Assembly (NCBI RefSeq): GCF_002741015.1
Contig: NZ_CP016619.1
Coordinates: forward strand, 1 to 64,000
Origin: Microvirga ossetica
Lineage (GTDB): Bacteria > Pseudomonadota > Alphaproteobacteria > Rhizobiales > Beijerinckiaceae
DNA: 64,000 nucleotides
Direction of reading: 5' to 3'
Below the pieces are notes generated by a model. The model saw only the letters and a program-made list of their open reading frames with translations. It was not told the DNA's origin and ran no database searches. This document shows positions 54,300 through 63,011 of the stretch, piece by piece. Every line of letters begins with the position of its first letter. Positions within the stretch are counted from its first letter, which is position 1. Both the position numbers and the translations under genes were made by a program.

Positions 54300-56072
54300 T
54301 TATTCCGGCACGCCAGCCTTTCTCAGACCCTCGATGAACAGCTCGCAGTGAGCATAAGCCCCCAGATTTGCGCGGAGGCGATTAACGGTGATTGGGGGGC
54401 CGATTTGGTTACGTTGCTGGATATGTGCCTGTGCCTCCTCCACAAGGCCGAGATGCCCACAGCAGCTGATCAGCGCATTGTGGTGCCCCGGAAATTCCGG
54501 GAAGGCTACGACCGCACGGCGCAAGAAGGACAGAGCGTCCGAGAAGCGGCGGTCTCCGAGCAGGGTCAGACCATGAAATGCCACGTAGATCCCGGCAAAC
54601 GTATCCAACGGGCTCATCCGTATGGCCTTTCCTGTCTCGTTGACAGCCTCGGCAAAGTAGCCAGCCCTGAGAAGGGCAACCCCATACATGGTGCGCCCAA
54701 GAGCCCAGCTCGGATTGATCTCGAGAGCCCTCTTCATCTCCTCCAAGGCACGGTCATGGTGACCCATCGTGCTCAAGCTGAAACCATAGCTCATCATGGC
54801 CCAAGGCTCGCTCGGATCAATGGCCAAAGCGCGCTTGGCAAGATCGGTCATCTCTCGAAAGCCTTCCTCCCTTGGGCGCCAGTAGCAGAAGGTTTCCCAC
54901 CACACCGCCCAACTGAGAATGGCGTACGCTCTCGCATAACTTGGCTCACGAATGATGGCGCGTTGAAGAAGCGCCTGCGCCTCTTCGTTCGATTTGCGTT
55001 GCGCCTTGTTGATCAAGGTCATTGCTGACACGACAAGGCCCCAGGTATCGACACTTTCGGGAGGCTTGTTCTGGGCTCTATAACCCTCCTCGGCATAAAG
55101 ATGAGGTTCGATTGCAGCCACAACATTTTCGGTGATCTCATCCTGGACCGCGAAGACATCCTGCAGCAACCTGTCGTAGCGCTCTGCCCAAATATGCTTT
55201 CCGTTCGCGGCGTCGATGAGCTGCGCTGTGATGCGGATGCGACTGCCAGACACTCTTACACTGCCTTCCAGAATGTATCGGACACTAAGATCGCGGGCGA
55301 CCTGACGGACGTCGATCGCCTTGCCCTTGTAGACGAAGGTGGAGTTGCGCGAGATGACGAGCAACCAGCGCAGACGCGAAAGTGCGGTAATGATGTCCTC
55401 GGCCATCCCATCCGCGAAGAATTCCTGCTGCGGATCGCCGCTCATGTTGTCGAAGGGCAATACTGCGATGGATGGCTGGTCTGGCAGTGTTAGGGGCTGA
55501 CTTGAGATCGCTCCAGGCAAGGGCGCCATCTTAGTCACGGCCGAGAGCCGGAAGATCCTCACAGCTCGTGCTATGTTCTTGACCTGTTGCTCACCCTGAT
55601 CCTCAAAGGAGTACGGCAGTTTATCTCTGACCTCGTCGTAGACTTTGCCGGAGACGCAAATGCCTCCGGGCTCAGCCAACTGCTCCAGGCGAGCTGCCAC
55701 ATTCACCCCCTCGCCGTAGATATCGCCATCACTTTCAATGATGATGTCTCCGAGATTGATGCCAATGCGGAGTTGAAGGGCCGGAGCACCACCATGAGCG
55801 GCTTCTGACGCGAGAGCCTCCTGGACTTTCACAGCACAGCGAACCGCCTCGACAGGGCTTGAGAACTCAACCAGAAAGCCATCGCCGGTTGTTTTTACCA
55901 CGCGCCCCTGATGGTCCCTCACCTTCGGCTCAATGACGTCCCGACGAAGCGTCTTGATCCTGGCGAGGGTGCCTTCCTCATCTCGGCCCATAAGCGCGGA
56001 GAAGCCTGCCACGTCAGCCGCGAGAATCGCTGCGAGGCGCCTCTGCACCTTCTGACCGCTTGGACTGGTCAT
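54300..56072 (-). CDS. Class III cyclase with TolB-like and TPR domains
   Basis: A 590-residue soluble protein: class III cyclase domain (about 10-190) with metal-binding Asp in LAADVAGFSALM and TTGDGFLVEF, and IYGEGVNVAARLEQLA; then a TolB/FlgO-like domain (about 220-370, PSIAVLPFDNMSGDPQ); then TPR repeats (about 390-590). This composite is common in Hyphomicrobiales. The start 56072 is chosen because GGGGATGAG lies just upstream. It could link a nucleotide signal to a protein partner; the targets are unknown. Confidence 0.88.
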   Translation of the reverse strand: MTSPSGQKVQRRLAAILAADVAGFSALMGRDEEGTLARIKTLRRDVIEPKVRDHQGRVVKTTGDGFLVEFSSPVEAVRCAVKVQEALASEAAHGGAPALQLRIGINLGDIIIESDGDIYGEGVNVAARLEQLAEPGGICVSGKVYDEVRDKLPYSFEDQGEQQVKNIARAVRIFRLSAVTKMAPLPGAISSQPLTLPDQPSIAVLPFDNMSGDPQQEFFADGMAEDIITALSRLRWLLVISRNSTFVYKGKAIDVRQVARDLSVRYILEGSVRVSGSRIRITAQLIDAANGKHIWAERYDRLLQDVFAVQDEITENVVAAIEPHLYAEEGYRAQNKPPESVDTWGLVVSAMTLINKAQRKSNEEAQALLQRAIIREPSYARAYAILSWAVWWETFCYWRPREEGFREMTDLAKRALAIDPSEPWAMMSYGFSLSTMGHHDRALEEMKRALEINPSWALGRTMYGVALLRAGYFAEAVNETGKAIRMSPLDTFAGIYVAFHGLTLLGDRRFSDALSFLRRAVVAFPEFPGHHNALISCCGHLGLVEEAQAHIQQRNQIGPPITVNRLRANLGAYAHCELFIEGLRKAGVPE

Positions 56073-56525
56073 CTCATCCCCAGGGATACAGGTGTTGAGG
56101 AGCAATGGTGCTTCGCTCAGCACGCTTCGTCCAGAGGCATTATTGCGGCAGTTCTCCGAGGTCGAAGGCCAAGCTTTTGGATGTGCCACGATCCACAGCC
56201 ACCGTTCCCAGAGTTCGCTACGGGGAACCGACGATGCAAAAGCCGCGGGGCTGGTTCATGCCGGAAGAGAGCGGAGGCCGGAGTTTAGGCCCGGTCGACG
56301 GCAACAATCAGAGCCACGACCACGGGCGACATTGTGAGCACCAATTTGTTTATGCTCCGCTTCTCTCCACAGCGCCGGATTCACGGGCGGGTAGCCTATA
56401 GCGTCGCTCGGCCTGGATGGGCGATCAGTACTTCGACCGCTCCGACGCCAATTTTAGGAAATATTCGTTGGAAAGTCTCGGATCCGGTGGTGGTGAAACA
56501 AGCGATTGAGATTCTGAGCGGTAAG

Positions 56526-56882
56526 GGTTCAGAACAAGAGCTGTTGCTGTTAACACGATTAGATAGAACGGAGCAGCAATCTTTCCAATAAAGCTTTCAA
56601 ATTGGCCACTCGACGTGAAGCAAGTTGATACTCGCGTCGATCGGGTACCCATCTGAAACTACGTTAATGCGCTTTCTCGAACCTGACCGGACAACGACAC
56701 TTTCCCACGGACGTCACTTTCGGAGCAGTATCCTTCTCCATCAGTTGTTCGGCCCTGAATGATGGCGCAGACATCAAAATCCAAGCGGTAGCGGGCCATT
56801 GCGGCGGTCTCCCGCTCGGTTCATGGGGTACGTTCTTGCTACGTACTCCGTTACCGTGTGTTTGGGAGCAACTCTTGTTCCG
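56526..56882 (-). repeat. Right copy of a long imperfect inverted repeat
   Basis: The reverse complement of this 357-base stretch is homologous to 52266-52633. A minus-strand frame reads RRVANLKALLERLLLRSI, against RRVANLEALSEGLSLRSI in the left copy. Another frame opens with MARYRLDFDVCAIIQG. No complete gene survives. 56073-56525 between it and the cyclase holds nothing recognised. Confidence 0.65.
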
Positions 56883-57081
56883 CCCCCTAGACGGCAGTCA
56901 GATCCCTTCCCGTCATTCCGCACCCTTGTGTTGTTGAAGTTGTGAAGCTTGACTGTGGCTGGATCAAGGCCCGTTTAGGAGGGTCTCTCCTCACTACTAC
57001 GAGCTCGTATAGCGTAGGCTCGTGGGTTTGATCGTCAATGTTGGAATGGTCTGAACGTTGGTGACATCTGCTTCTTGGCAA

Positions 57082-57222
57082 CTAACCGAGCACGTACACG
57101 ACAGCCCAAGCGATGATGCCTAATGCGATCAACAAGCCGAGCCAGTTGAGCACACGAGACAACTTGTCGGTAGCGGGCGACTCCTTAGCGACTACCAAGA
57201 GCTTGTCATCATCGTCATCCAT
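57082..57222 (-). CDS. 46-residue single-helix membrane protein
   Basis: A short minus-strand frame starting at ATG 57222 and ending at TAG 57082-57084. The product starts MDDDDDKLLVVAKE, has a connector SPATDKLSRVLNW and a hydrophobic helix LGLLIALGIIAWAVVYVLG. The acidic head, single helix and clean ends suggest a real small protein. The RBS is weak (GAGAG about 12 bases upstream). No family is recognised. Confidence 0.45.
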   Translation of the reverse strand: MDDDDDKLLVVAKESPATDKLSRVLNWLGLLIALGIIAWAVVYVLG

Positions 57223-57255
57223 GTTACAGAACTCTCACAAAGGGCGTCAGGCGTT

Positions 57256-57489
57256 TTAAGGATCAGTCCCACGAGTGGTTGAAGTCGTCTTCACACTTCC
57301 CGCCGTAACGACGACAACCGCCTCAAATCCCTCCTGCTGACGATTTGAGGCCAAGGCAAAAGCGGCTGAGAGTGCTTGTTCCTCAGTGACGTGAACTGAG
57401 ATGGCCCGCCCCTCGTGCGAGACCGACCAAACATCATCCCCTGTACGCGTGACCACAACTCGTTCCACGCCTGTGGTTCCTTTGGCCAA
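57256..57489 (-). CDS. Small hypothetical protein
   Basis: A 77-residue soluble protein with alternating beta-like segments (ERVVVTRTGDDVWSVSHEGR), a short helix (TEEQALSAAFALASNRQQEG) and a second beta segment (FEAVVVVTAG). The pattern recalls small DUF2188-like proteins, but the match is too weak to name. It lies 33 bp upstream of the 46-residue membrane ORF on the same strand, so they may be co-transcribed. Confidence 0.5.
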   Translation of the reverse strand: MAKGTTGVERVVVTRTGDDVWSVSHEGRAISVHVTEEQALSAAFALASNRQQEGFEAVVVVTAGSVKTTSTTRGTDP

Positions 57490-57806
57490 CGGCGAGCCTA
57501 GCTATCCGGGGCTGTTTCGCAATAAACTCAAAGGGATAGGAGGCATTTTAGAATCGCTCTCAAAAGCATAGCTCAGCAAACCCTCCAGGTTACACTGAGG
57601 GCCCTTCAAGGACTTCGTCCGTCATTAATACGGATTTGATTAACCAGGGCACGTGACCTTGAATCGTTTGCTCAGAGTGTGAGGGGTCGCATCTAGGGAA
57701 CCCGTTAGCCGACCTGGCGACGTGAGTTGATCGCTTCTGGGAAGCTCGTCCATCGTATTGCGATGGGCTTTCTCGATTTAGCAGGCCTATTGCATTTCAC
57801 TAACAG
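57490..57806. other. Intergenic stretch upstream of ars operon
   Basis: About 320 bases with no recognised gene. It must contain the arsR promoter just upstream of the operator at 57807. No RBS for arsR is visible in its last 20 bases. Confidence 0.5.
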
Positions 57807-57830
57807 TTCCATAAGTCTCGACATATGGAA
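57807..57830 (+). promoter_or_regulatory. ArsR operator overlapping the arsR start codon
   Basis: TTCCATA (57807-57813) and TATGGAA (57824-57830) form a perfect 7-bp inverted repeat with a 10-base spacer. The arsR ATG (57825-57827) lies within the right arm. Confidence 0.75.
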
Positions 57831-58181
57831 TCAGAGAACGTCATCTTGTCTCTCGCAGCCTTGGCCCAGCCGACGCGCCTCGAGGTGTTCCGGCTGCTGG
57901 TGAAGCACGAGCCGGAGGGCCTGCCCGCAGGCGACATTGTCCGCGAGCTCACCGTCCCGCATAACACCATGTCCTCGCACCTCGGCATCCTCTCCCGGGC
58001 GGGCCTCGTCCGCTCCGAGCGCAGGAGCCGCTCGATCATTTACCGCGCCGACCTTGATCGGCTCCGCGAGGTCGTGACCTTCCTGCTCAAGGATTGCTGC
58101 GGCGGCCATCCCGGCGTGTGCGCTCCCTTGATCGATGCCCTCGCCCCCTGCTGTTCCCCGAAGGAGACCCTCGATGGCTGA
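57825..58181 (+). CDS. arsR: ArsR-family arsenic-responsive repressor
   Basis: A 118-residue winged-helix repressor (helix GDIVRELTVPHNTMSSHLGI). The C-terminal cysteines DCCGGHPGVC (Cys91, Cys92, Cys99) and CC at 109-110 are likely As(III) ligands, as in the C-terminal-cysteine type of ArsR. The start codon lies inside the operator dyad and no RBS precedes it, so the mRNA may be leaderless or nearly so. The stop overlaps the next gene by 8 bases. It controls the operon up to arsH. Confidence 0.9.
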   Translation: MESENVILSLAALAQPTRLEVFRLLVKHEPEGLPAGDIVRELTVPHNTMSSHLGILSRAGLVRSERRSRSIIYRADLDRLREVVTFLLKDCCGGHPGVCAPLIDALAPCCSPKETLDG

Positions 58182-58716
58182 GCGACCCTACAACGTGCTG
58201 TTCCTGTGCACGGGCAACACCGCCCGTTCCATCTTGGCCGAGGGCATCTTGCGCAAGGACGGCGCCGGCCGCTTCAACGCGTTCTCCGCAGGCAGCCAGC
58301 CGAAGGGCGCCGTCAATCCATTCGCCCTGAAGGTACTCGACAGCCTCGGCTATCCAACGGACGGTTTTCGCTCGAAGAGCTGGGATGAGTTCGCCGGACC
58401 GAATGCGCCCGTGATGGACTTCATCTTCACCGTCTGCGACAGCGCCGCGGGCGAGGCCTGCCCGGTCTGGATCGGCCATCCGGCCACAGCCCACTGGGGC
58501 ATCGAGGATCCCGCAGCGATCCAGGGTCCGGACATCGACAAGGAACGGGCCTTCGTCCAGGCCTTCAAGTTCCTCAAGAACCGGATTGCAGCCTTCCTGG
58601 CGCTGCCGATGGCGAGCCTCGACCAGATCGCCCTTACCCATCACCTGGAAGAGATCGGACGCCTCGAGGGCGCGACCTCCACGACCGTCCTTCCCTTCGA
58701 CCGCCGCCAGGCCTGA
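58174..58716 (+). CDS. arsC: Arsenate reductase, low-molecular-weight phosphatase type
   Basis: A 180-residue protein of the thioredoxin-coupled arsenate-reductase/LMW-PTP family. The P-loop is FLCTGNTARS, with catalytic Cys12 and Arg18. It reduces As(V) to As(III) in the cytosol. It overlaps arsR by 8 bases. A second, unrelated arsenate reductase follows 8 bp downstream. Confidence 0.88.
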   Translation: MAERPYNVLFLCTGNTARSILAEGILRKDGAGRFNAFSAGSQPKGAVNPFALKVLDSLGYPTDGFRSKSWDEFAGPNAPVMDFIFTVCDSAAGEACPVWIGHPATAHWGIEDPAAIQGPDIDKERAFVQAFKFLKNRIAAFLALPMASLDQIALTHHLEEIGRLEGATSTTVLPFDRRQA

Positions 58717-58724
58717 GGATTCCC

Positions 58725-59150
58725 ATGGACGTCATCATCCACCACAACCCGGATTGCGGCACGTCCCGCAACACGCTGGCCATGATCCGCAATGCCGGCC
58801 TCGAGCCGCATGTCATCGAGTACCTGAAGACGCCGCCGACCCGCCTCCTGCTGCGCCAGCTCATCGACCGCATGGGCGTTTCGGTCCGCCACGTCATCCG
58901 CGAGATGGGCGCGCCCTACATGGAACTCGGCCTCGACAATCCTGACCTGACCGACGACCAACTGCTCGACGCCATGATGGCGCATCCGATCCTGATCAAT
59001 CGCCCCATCGTCGTCACGCCCAAGGGCGTGCGCCTGTGCCGACCATCCGAAGAGGTCCTTGATCTCCTGCCGCCGCAGCAGGGCGAGTTCGTCAAGGAAG
59101 ACGGCGAGCGCGTGGTGGACGAGCACGGGCGGCGGGTGGCCAGCGCGTGA
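58725..59150 (+). CDS. arsC: Arsenate reductase, glutaredoxin-coupled type
   Basis: A 141-residue ArsC of the glutaredoxin class. The catalytic Cys11 lies in HNPDCGTSRNT, and the arginine-containing motif INRPIVVTPKGVRLCRP is present. It reduces arsenate with glutathione and glutaredoxin. It overlaps the channel gene by 4 bases (GTGA). Confidence 0.92.
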   Translation: MDVIIHHNPDCGTSRNTLAMIRNAGLEPHVIEYLKTPPTRLLLRQLIDRMGVSVRHVIREMGAPYMELGLDNPDLTDDQLLDAMMAHPILINRPIVVTPKGVRLCRPSEEVLDLLPPQQGEFVKEDGERVVDEHGRRVASA

Positions 59151-59851
59151 CCAACACCTTTGCGCCCGCAAAACGTCTGGCCGCCGAGGCGCTCGGGACC
59201 GGGCTGCTCGTCGCCACCGTGGTCGGATCCGGGATCATGGCCGACAAGCTTGCGGGCGGGAACGTGGCGCTGGCCCTTCTCGGCAACACGATCCCGACCG
59301 GGGCGATCCTGGTCGTCCTGATCCTGGGCCTCGGGCCGATCTCCGGTGCCCACTTCAACCCGGCGGTCTCGCTCGTCATGGGACTCAATCGCGCCTTGCC
59401 CTGGCCCGAGGTCGGCTCCTATACGGTGGCCCAGATCGTCGGCGGCTGCCTCGGCACGCTGGTCGCCCATGGCATGTTCGACCTACCATTGCTCCAGTTC
59501 GCCGCGACTGCCCGGACCGGGCCGGCGCAATGGTTTGCCGAGTTTGTCGCCACCTTCGGGCTGCTCGTCACGATCCTGACGGTCGTGCGCTTCCGGATCG
59601 AGGCGATCCCTTACGCGGTCGGGCTCTACATCACGGCCGCTTACTGGTTCACGGCCTCGACCTCGTTCGCCAATCCCGCCGTGACGATCGCCCGGGCGCT
59701 GACAAACAGCTTTGACGGCATCGCGCCGGCCAACGTCCCCATGTTCATCGTCGCGCAGGTCGTCGGCGCCCTTGGAGCCATGGCACTGATGCAGTGGCTG
59801 CTGAGTTCTGTACGGACCCCGTCGAAATCCGGAGCCATGGCCGGTGAGTGA
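59147..59851 (+). CDS. aqpS: AqpS-like aquaglyceroporin (arsenite channel)
   Basis: A 234-residue MIP-family channel with six helices and both pore motifs, HFNPAVS near residue 71 and FANPAVT near 176. Within an ars operon that lacks ArsB and Acr3, this matches the AqpS system known from Sinorhizobium, in which As(III) made by ArsC leaves the cell down its gradient. Start GTG 59147 overlaps the upstream stop. Confidence 0.9.
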   Translation: MTNTFAPAKRLAAEALGTGLLVATVVGSGIMADKLAGGNVALALLGNTIPTGAILVVLILGLGPISGAHFNPAVSLVMGLNRALPWPEVGSYTVAQIVGGCLGTLVAHGMFDLPLLQFAATARTGPAQWFAEFVATFGLLVTILTVVRFRIEAIPYAVGLYITAAYWFTASTSFANPAVTIARALTNSFDGIAPANVPMFIVAQVVGALGAMALMQWLLSSVRTPSKSGAMAGE

Positions 59852-60578
59852 TCTTCCCAACGTCGACTTTGCGGTCCTGGACACTCCAGACCTCGCCAAG
59901 CTGGAGCCGCGCCGGCCGTCCACGCATCCTCCCCGCATCCTCCTGCTCTACGGGTCGTTGCGGGAACGCTCTTACAGCCGTTTCCTGACGCTTGAAGCGG
60001 AGCGCCTGCTCCGGCACTTCGGCGCCGAGACCCGCGTCTTCGACCCGCACGGGCTGCCGCTGCCGGACGCCACCGCCAGCGACCATCCCAAGGTGCAGGA
60101 GTTGCGCGAGCTGTCGCTGTGGTCCGAGGGCCAGGTCTGGTGCAGCCCGGAACGGCATGGCGCCATGAGCGCGGTGATGAAGGCGCAGATCGACTGGATC
60201 CCGCTCTCCGTAGGCGCCGTGCGGCCGACGCAAGGGCGTACGCTCGCCGTGATGCAGGTCTCCGGCGGCTCGCAGTCGTTCAATGCGGTCAACCAGTTGC
60301 GGGTGCTCGGGCGCTGGATGCGCATGGTGACGATCCCGAACCAGTCCTCGGTCGCCAAGGCGTTCCAGGAGTTCGACGAGGCCGGGCGCATGAAGCCGTC
60401 CTCCTACTACGACCGCGTCGTGGACGTGATGGAGGAGCTCGTGAAGTTCACGCTGCTGACGCGCGACCGCTCCGACTACCTCACCGACCGCTACAGCGAG
60501 CGCAAGGAGGCGGCCGAGAAAGAAGCCAGGCGCCTCGCGGCAGCCGCCATGAGCCACGAGACAAAGGCTGCCGAATAG
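59844..60578 (+). CDS. arsH: ArsH, NADPH-dependent FMN protein
   Basis: A 244-residue flavodoxin-like protein with the FMN-loop [11 protein letters not shown] and the ArsH signature [22 protein letters not shown] cut here to its core, [10 protein letters not shown]. ArsH oxidises trivalent organoarsenicals. It starts at GTG 59844, overlapping the channel gene by 8 bases, and is the last gene of the operon. Confidence 0.93.
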   Translation: MSDLPNVDFAVLDTPDLAKLEPRRPSTHPPRILLLYGSLRERSYSRFLTLEAERLLRHFGAETRVFDPHGLPLPDATASDHPKVQELRELSLWSEGQVWCSPERHGAMSAVMKAQIDWIPLSVGAVRPTQGRTLAVMQVSGGSQSFNAVNQLRVLGRWMRMVTIPNQSSVAKAFQEFDEAGRMKPSSYYDRVVDVMEELVKFTLLTRDRSDYLTDRYSERKEAAEKEARRLAAAAMSHETKAAE

Positions 60579-60604
60579 GGACGCGAACGGATCCCGAAGT
60601 CCGA

Positions 60605-61468
60605 TCAGTAGAGCACCGATGGGAAGCAGCAGCCCCTCGGTTCCTGGTAGTGGCCCATCGTCATGAGCGTCATCGGCTTGATGGCCCTCATTCCCTGGTG
60701 CAGACACCAGCGGAAGAGGTTTGCCTGCCGCGTCGGCAGGAGCAGGGAGAGCGGCTCCGCCCTCATGGCTCCCGCGCCGACCAGAAGCGCCCGCATGTCC
60801 AGTTCGGTTTCGGCGACACCATGGTTCATCAGCCAGAACGTCGCCGCCGAGAGATAGCCCGTGATGCGGCCCTCACGCTCGACCACGAAGGGCGTGAACA
60901 CCCGCAGCGCCTCCTGGAGCTCATGGGTGCGTGCGACGCCATGGACAGACGAGCAGAGATCGGTGCAAGCCCCGACGTCCCCGGCTGCCATCGGTCGGAC
61001 TGAGAAGCCCAGATCCGGCCCGCTGCGGGGTGTGCCACGCATCAGCAGGAGCGGCTCCCGGACGTCGAACCCGAGCGAGGCATAAAGCGGCATCGAACGG
61101 GTGTTGAAGGCATCCTGGACGAGGCGCACGCCCATGGCGTCGCCCGCGCGCTCGAGGGCGGCTTCCATGAGCCGCCGCCCAATCCCGCTGCCTTGCACGG
61201 CCGGGTCAACGGTGATCGGCCCGATGCCGCGGATCGGGTCGCCTTCGGCCACGAAGTTGCTGCCGACCACCCGTCCGTCCAGCTCCGCCACCACCCCGTA
61301 GATGGACGGGGTCGCGATGAAGGTCTCGGCAAGTTGCGTTCCCGCCTCCGCCGACGGGAAATCCCAGGAGAAGCCGTGCTGGTCCGCTATGGCCCTGAAG
61401 GCCTCGAAGATGATGCGCCCGCAGGCCTCCGCATCGGCGGATGTGGCGGGACGGATCTCTGGGGTCAT
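60605..61468 (-). CDS. Tandem GNAT-family acetyltransferase
   Basis: A 287-residue protein with two GNAT-like halves. The first (about 1-150) has the acetyl-CoA motif ITVDPAVQGSGIGRRLMEAA and ends with MPLYASLGFDV; the second (about 160-287) is more divergent. The start 61468 is favoured by GGGAGG upstream. An in-frame ATG at 61555 would add 29 residues and lies in a TGATG junction with a short frame further upstream, so it remains an alternative. The substrate is unknown. Confidence 0.85.
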   Translation of the reverse strand: MTPEIRPATSADAEACGRIIFEAFRAIADQHGFSWDFPSAEAGTQLAETFIATPSIYGVVAELDGRVVGSNFVAEGDPIRGIGPITVDPAVQGSGIGRRLMEAALERAGDAMGVRLVQDAFNTRSMPLYASLGFDVREPLLLMRGTPRSGPDLGFSVRPMAAGDVGACTDLCSSVHGVARTHELQEALRVFTPFVVEREGRITGYLSAATFWLMNHGVAETELDMRALLVGAGAMRAEPLSLLLPTRQANLFRWCLHQGMRAIKPMTLMTMGHYQEPRGCCFPSVLY

Positions 61469-61811
61469 GGCCGCCTCCCGTTCTCGCAGCACCTCCATCG
61501 CATCGGTATCGGCGAGGCGCTGCATCGCCCGCCAGATTCCCGCGGCAGCGCCCATCAGGCAAAGGAGATTCCGAGCCAGATCGCGATGCAGGCAATGGAG
61601 CAGCGCACCCCTATGCCGTCAGCGTGCCTGAAGGTGCCGCTGATGAATCGCCCGTGACCACGGCATCCCCATCGCTCGATGCGCCCTTGTTACCGCCGAG
61701 GACATGTGAGGCGCGCTCGTCTTCCAGGGTAAGGCGGAATGCTCGGCAGACATCGTGCTGGAGACCGGACGGCACCGCCACTGGGACCGATGTCCGTCCA
61801 GGGCGAGCTGC
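61469..61811. other. Intergenic stretch, possible tiny frame
   Basis: About 340 bases. A minus-strand frame ending near 61554 (VRCSIACIAIWLGISFA) couples to ATG 61555 by TGATG but has no clear start. Nothing else was recognised. Confidence 0.4.
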
Positions 61812-62243
61812 TCAGGAGAGGGAGGCCCAGAGGAACGCGAGGCAGGCCGCAACGCCAAGCGCGGTCCGCACAGCGTGAAGCGAGCCCCACCGTTCGATCA
61901 TCGCCCGGCTCTCGGCACCAGCCGCGGCAGGCTCGGTTGCCATCAGTCGCTTGTTGGTCGGCATGATGGCGAGGAACGTGACAGGCCAGTTCGCGATCAT
62001 GAGCAGCGCCCCGAGAAGCCATCCGACGTGACCGCTCTGCCACCATGCCGCGAGCCCGAGCAGGAAGCCCGCAATGGCCAGCGGAGCCTGCATGGCCGTG
62101 CCGTGCTTATAGGCCGGCTTCCACTCGGTCAGCAGGCAGCGGTCGTCCAGCTCCAGGCGGGCGGGCTGCTCGGCAACGTTGATGTAGAGGGCCGCGCCAG
62201 AGAACACGGCGGCGACAACGAGCGCAAGCTGGCCCGTGAGCAT
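61812..62243 (-). CDS. DUF1772 integral membrane protein
   Basis: A 143-residue protein with four helices and the DUF1772 pattern: GALYINVAEQPARLEL after helix 1, MQAPLAIAGFLLGLAAW and NWPVTFLAIMPTNKRLM near the end. Its start 62243 lies 3 bp after the response regulator stop at 62246, so the two are probably co-transcribed. Function is unknown. Confidence 0.85.
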   Translation of the reverse strand: MLTGQLALVVAAVFSGAALYINVAEQPARLELDDRCLLTEWKPAYKHGTAMQAPLAIAGFLLGLAAWWQSGHVGWLLGALLMIANWPVTFLAIMPTNKRLMATEPAAAGAESRAMIERWGSLHAVRTALGVAACLAFLWASLS

Positions 62244-62245
62244 GT

Positions 62246-62647
62246 TCACGTCACCGGTGCTTGCGGTTCCCGCACGGCCTTCTCCGCCTCGACGAGCACG
62301 TCGAGTCCGCGCCACGGCTTCGGCATGAAGGTGACGCCGTCCGGCAGGCCGTCGGACACCGCGCCGGGATCGCCCGACGTAAGCACGATGCGGATCGTGG
62401 GCCAGAGGGTGCAGGCGGCCTTGGCAAGCTGGACGCCGTCCATGTCACCGGGCGGCAGGCGGACGTCGGCGAACATCATCGCGACCTCGCCTCCCCGCTC
62501 CTGGAGGTAGGCCACGGCTGCGTCGGCGCTTTCGACCTCGACCACGTCGAGATCGGTTTCCTCCAGCAGGGCCGCGGCAAGGTCGCGAACGTCGGGATCG
62601 TCCTCGACGATCAGGGCGACGTGCGGTTCAGGCTGCATGGTATCCAT
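62246..62647 (-). CDS. Single-domain response regulator (receiver only)
   Basis: A 133-residue CheY-like receiver. The acidic pocket is VEDDPDVR, the phospho-acceptor Asp lies in MFADVRLPPG, and the conserved Thr/Lys are in VLTSGDP and FMPKPW. There is no output domain. AGGAGG lies 6 bases upstream of ATG 62647, inside the end of the NepR-like gene. This two-gene order resembles stress-response loci of Hyphomicrobiales. Confidence 0.88.
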   Translation of the reverse strand: MDTMQPEPHVALIVEDDPDVRDLAAALLEETDLDVVEVESADAAVAYLQERGGEVAMMFADVRLPPGDMDGVQLAKAACTLWPTIRIVLTSGDPGAVSDGLPDGVTFMPKPWRGLDVLVEAEKAVREPQAPVT

Positions 62648-62831
62648 CGTCCACCTCCTGCGGTTCCGTCTTCCGAAGGATCGCCGCCAGCGCTTCGGGG
62701 ACGGGCTGCTCCAGCTCATCCCGGTAAACCTCGGCAAAGGCGCGGGCGATCATGAAGGTGGCGACGTCCGGGTGAAGGTCGTCGACGTGGGGCAGGCGCA
62801 CGTCGCCTGAGGCGTCGCGGGGCATCGGCAT
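62628..62831 (-). CDS. NepR-like small protein
   Basis: A 67-residue protein. Its core AFAEVYRDELEQPVPEALAA resembles the conserved helix-EPVP-helix of NepR, the anti-sigma factor of the alphaproteobacterial general stress response. It overlaps the receiver gene by 20 bases, so translation is coupled. No PhyR or EcfG gene is in the window, so this would be a paralogue. The family assignment rests on one short motif. Confidence 0.5.
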   Translation of the reverse strand: MPMPRDASGDVRLPHVDDLHPDVATFMIARAFAEVYRDELEQPVPEALAAILRKTEPQEVDDGYHAA

Positions 62832-63011
62832 TCTCCTTGGGTCTTGATCCTGTCAACCCGTCGATGCGGATCGAATGGCCTGGGCTGACATGCGTGAATG
62901 GGAGTGAACGGCCCGTGGTGCGATGGGTTTCAGCGTGGCGGCAAAACGGCCATGCGGTGCAGGCCATTTCGATGAATTCCGCTAATACGCCCCGAGCATA
63001 AACGATTGCAG

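Noticed and set aside
62246..62647. Receiver protein as PhyR
   Set aside because: It lacks the N-terminal sigma-factor-like domain; it is a stand-alone receiver.
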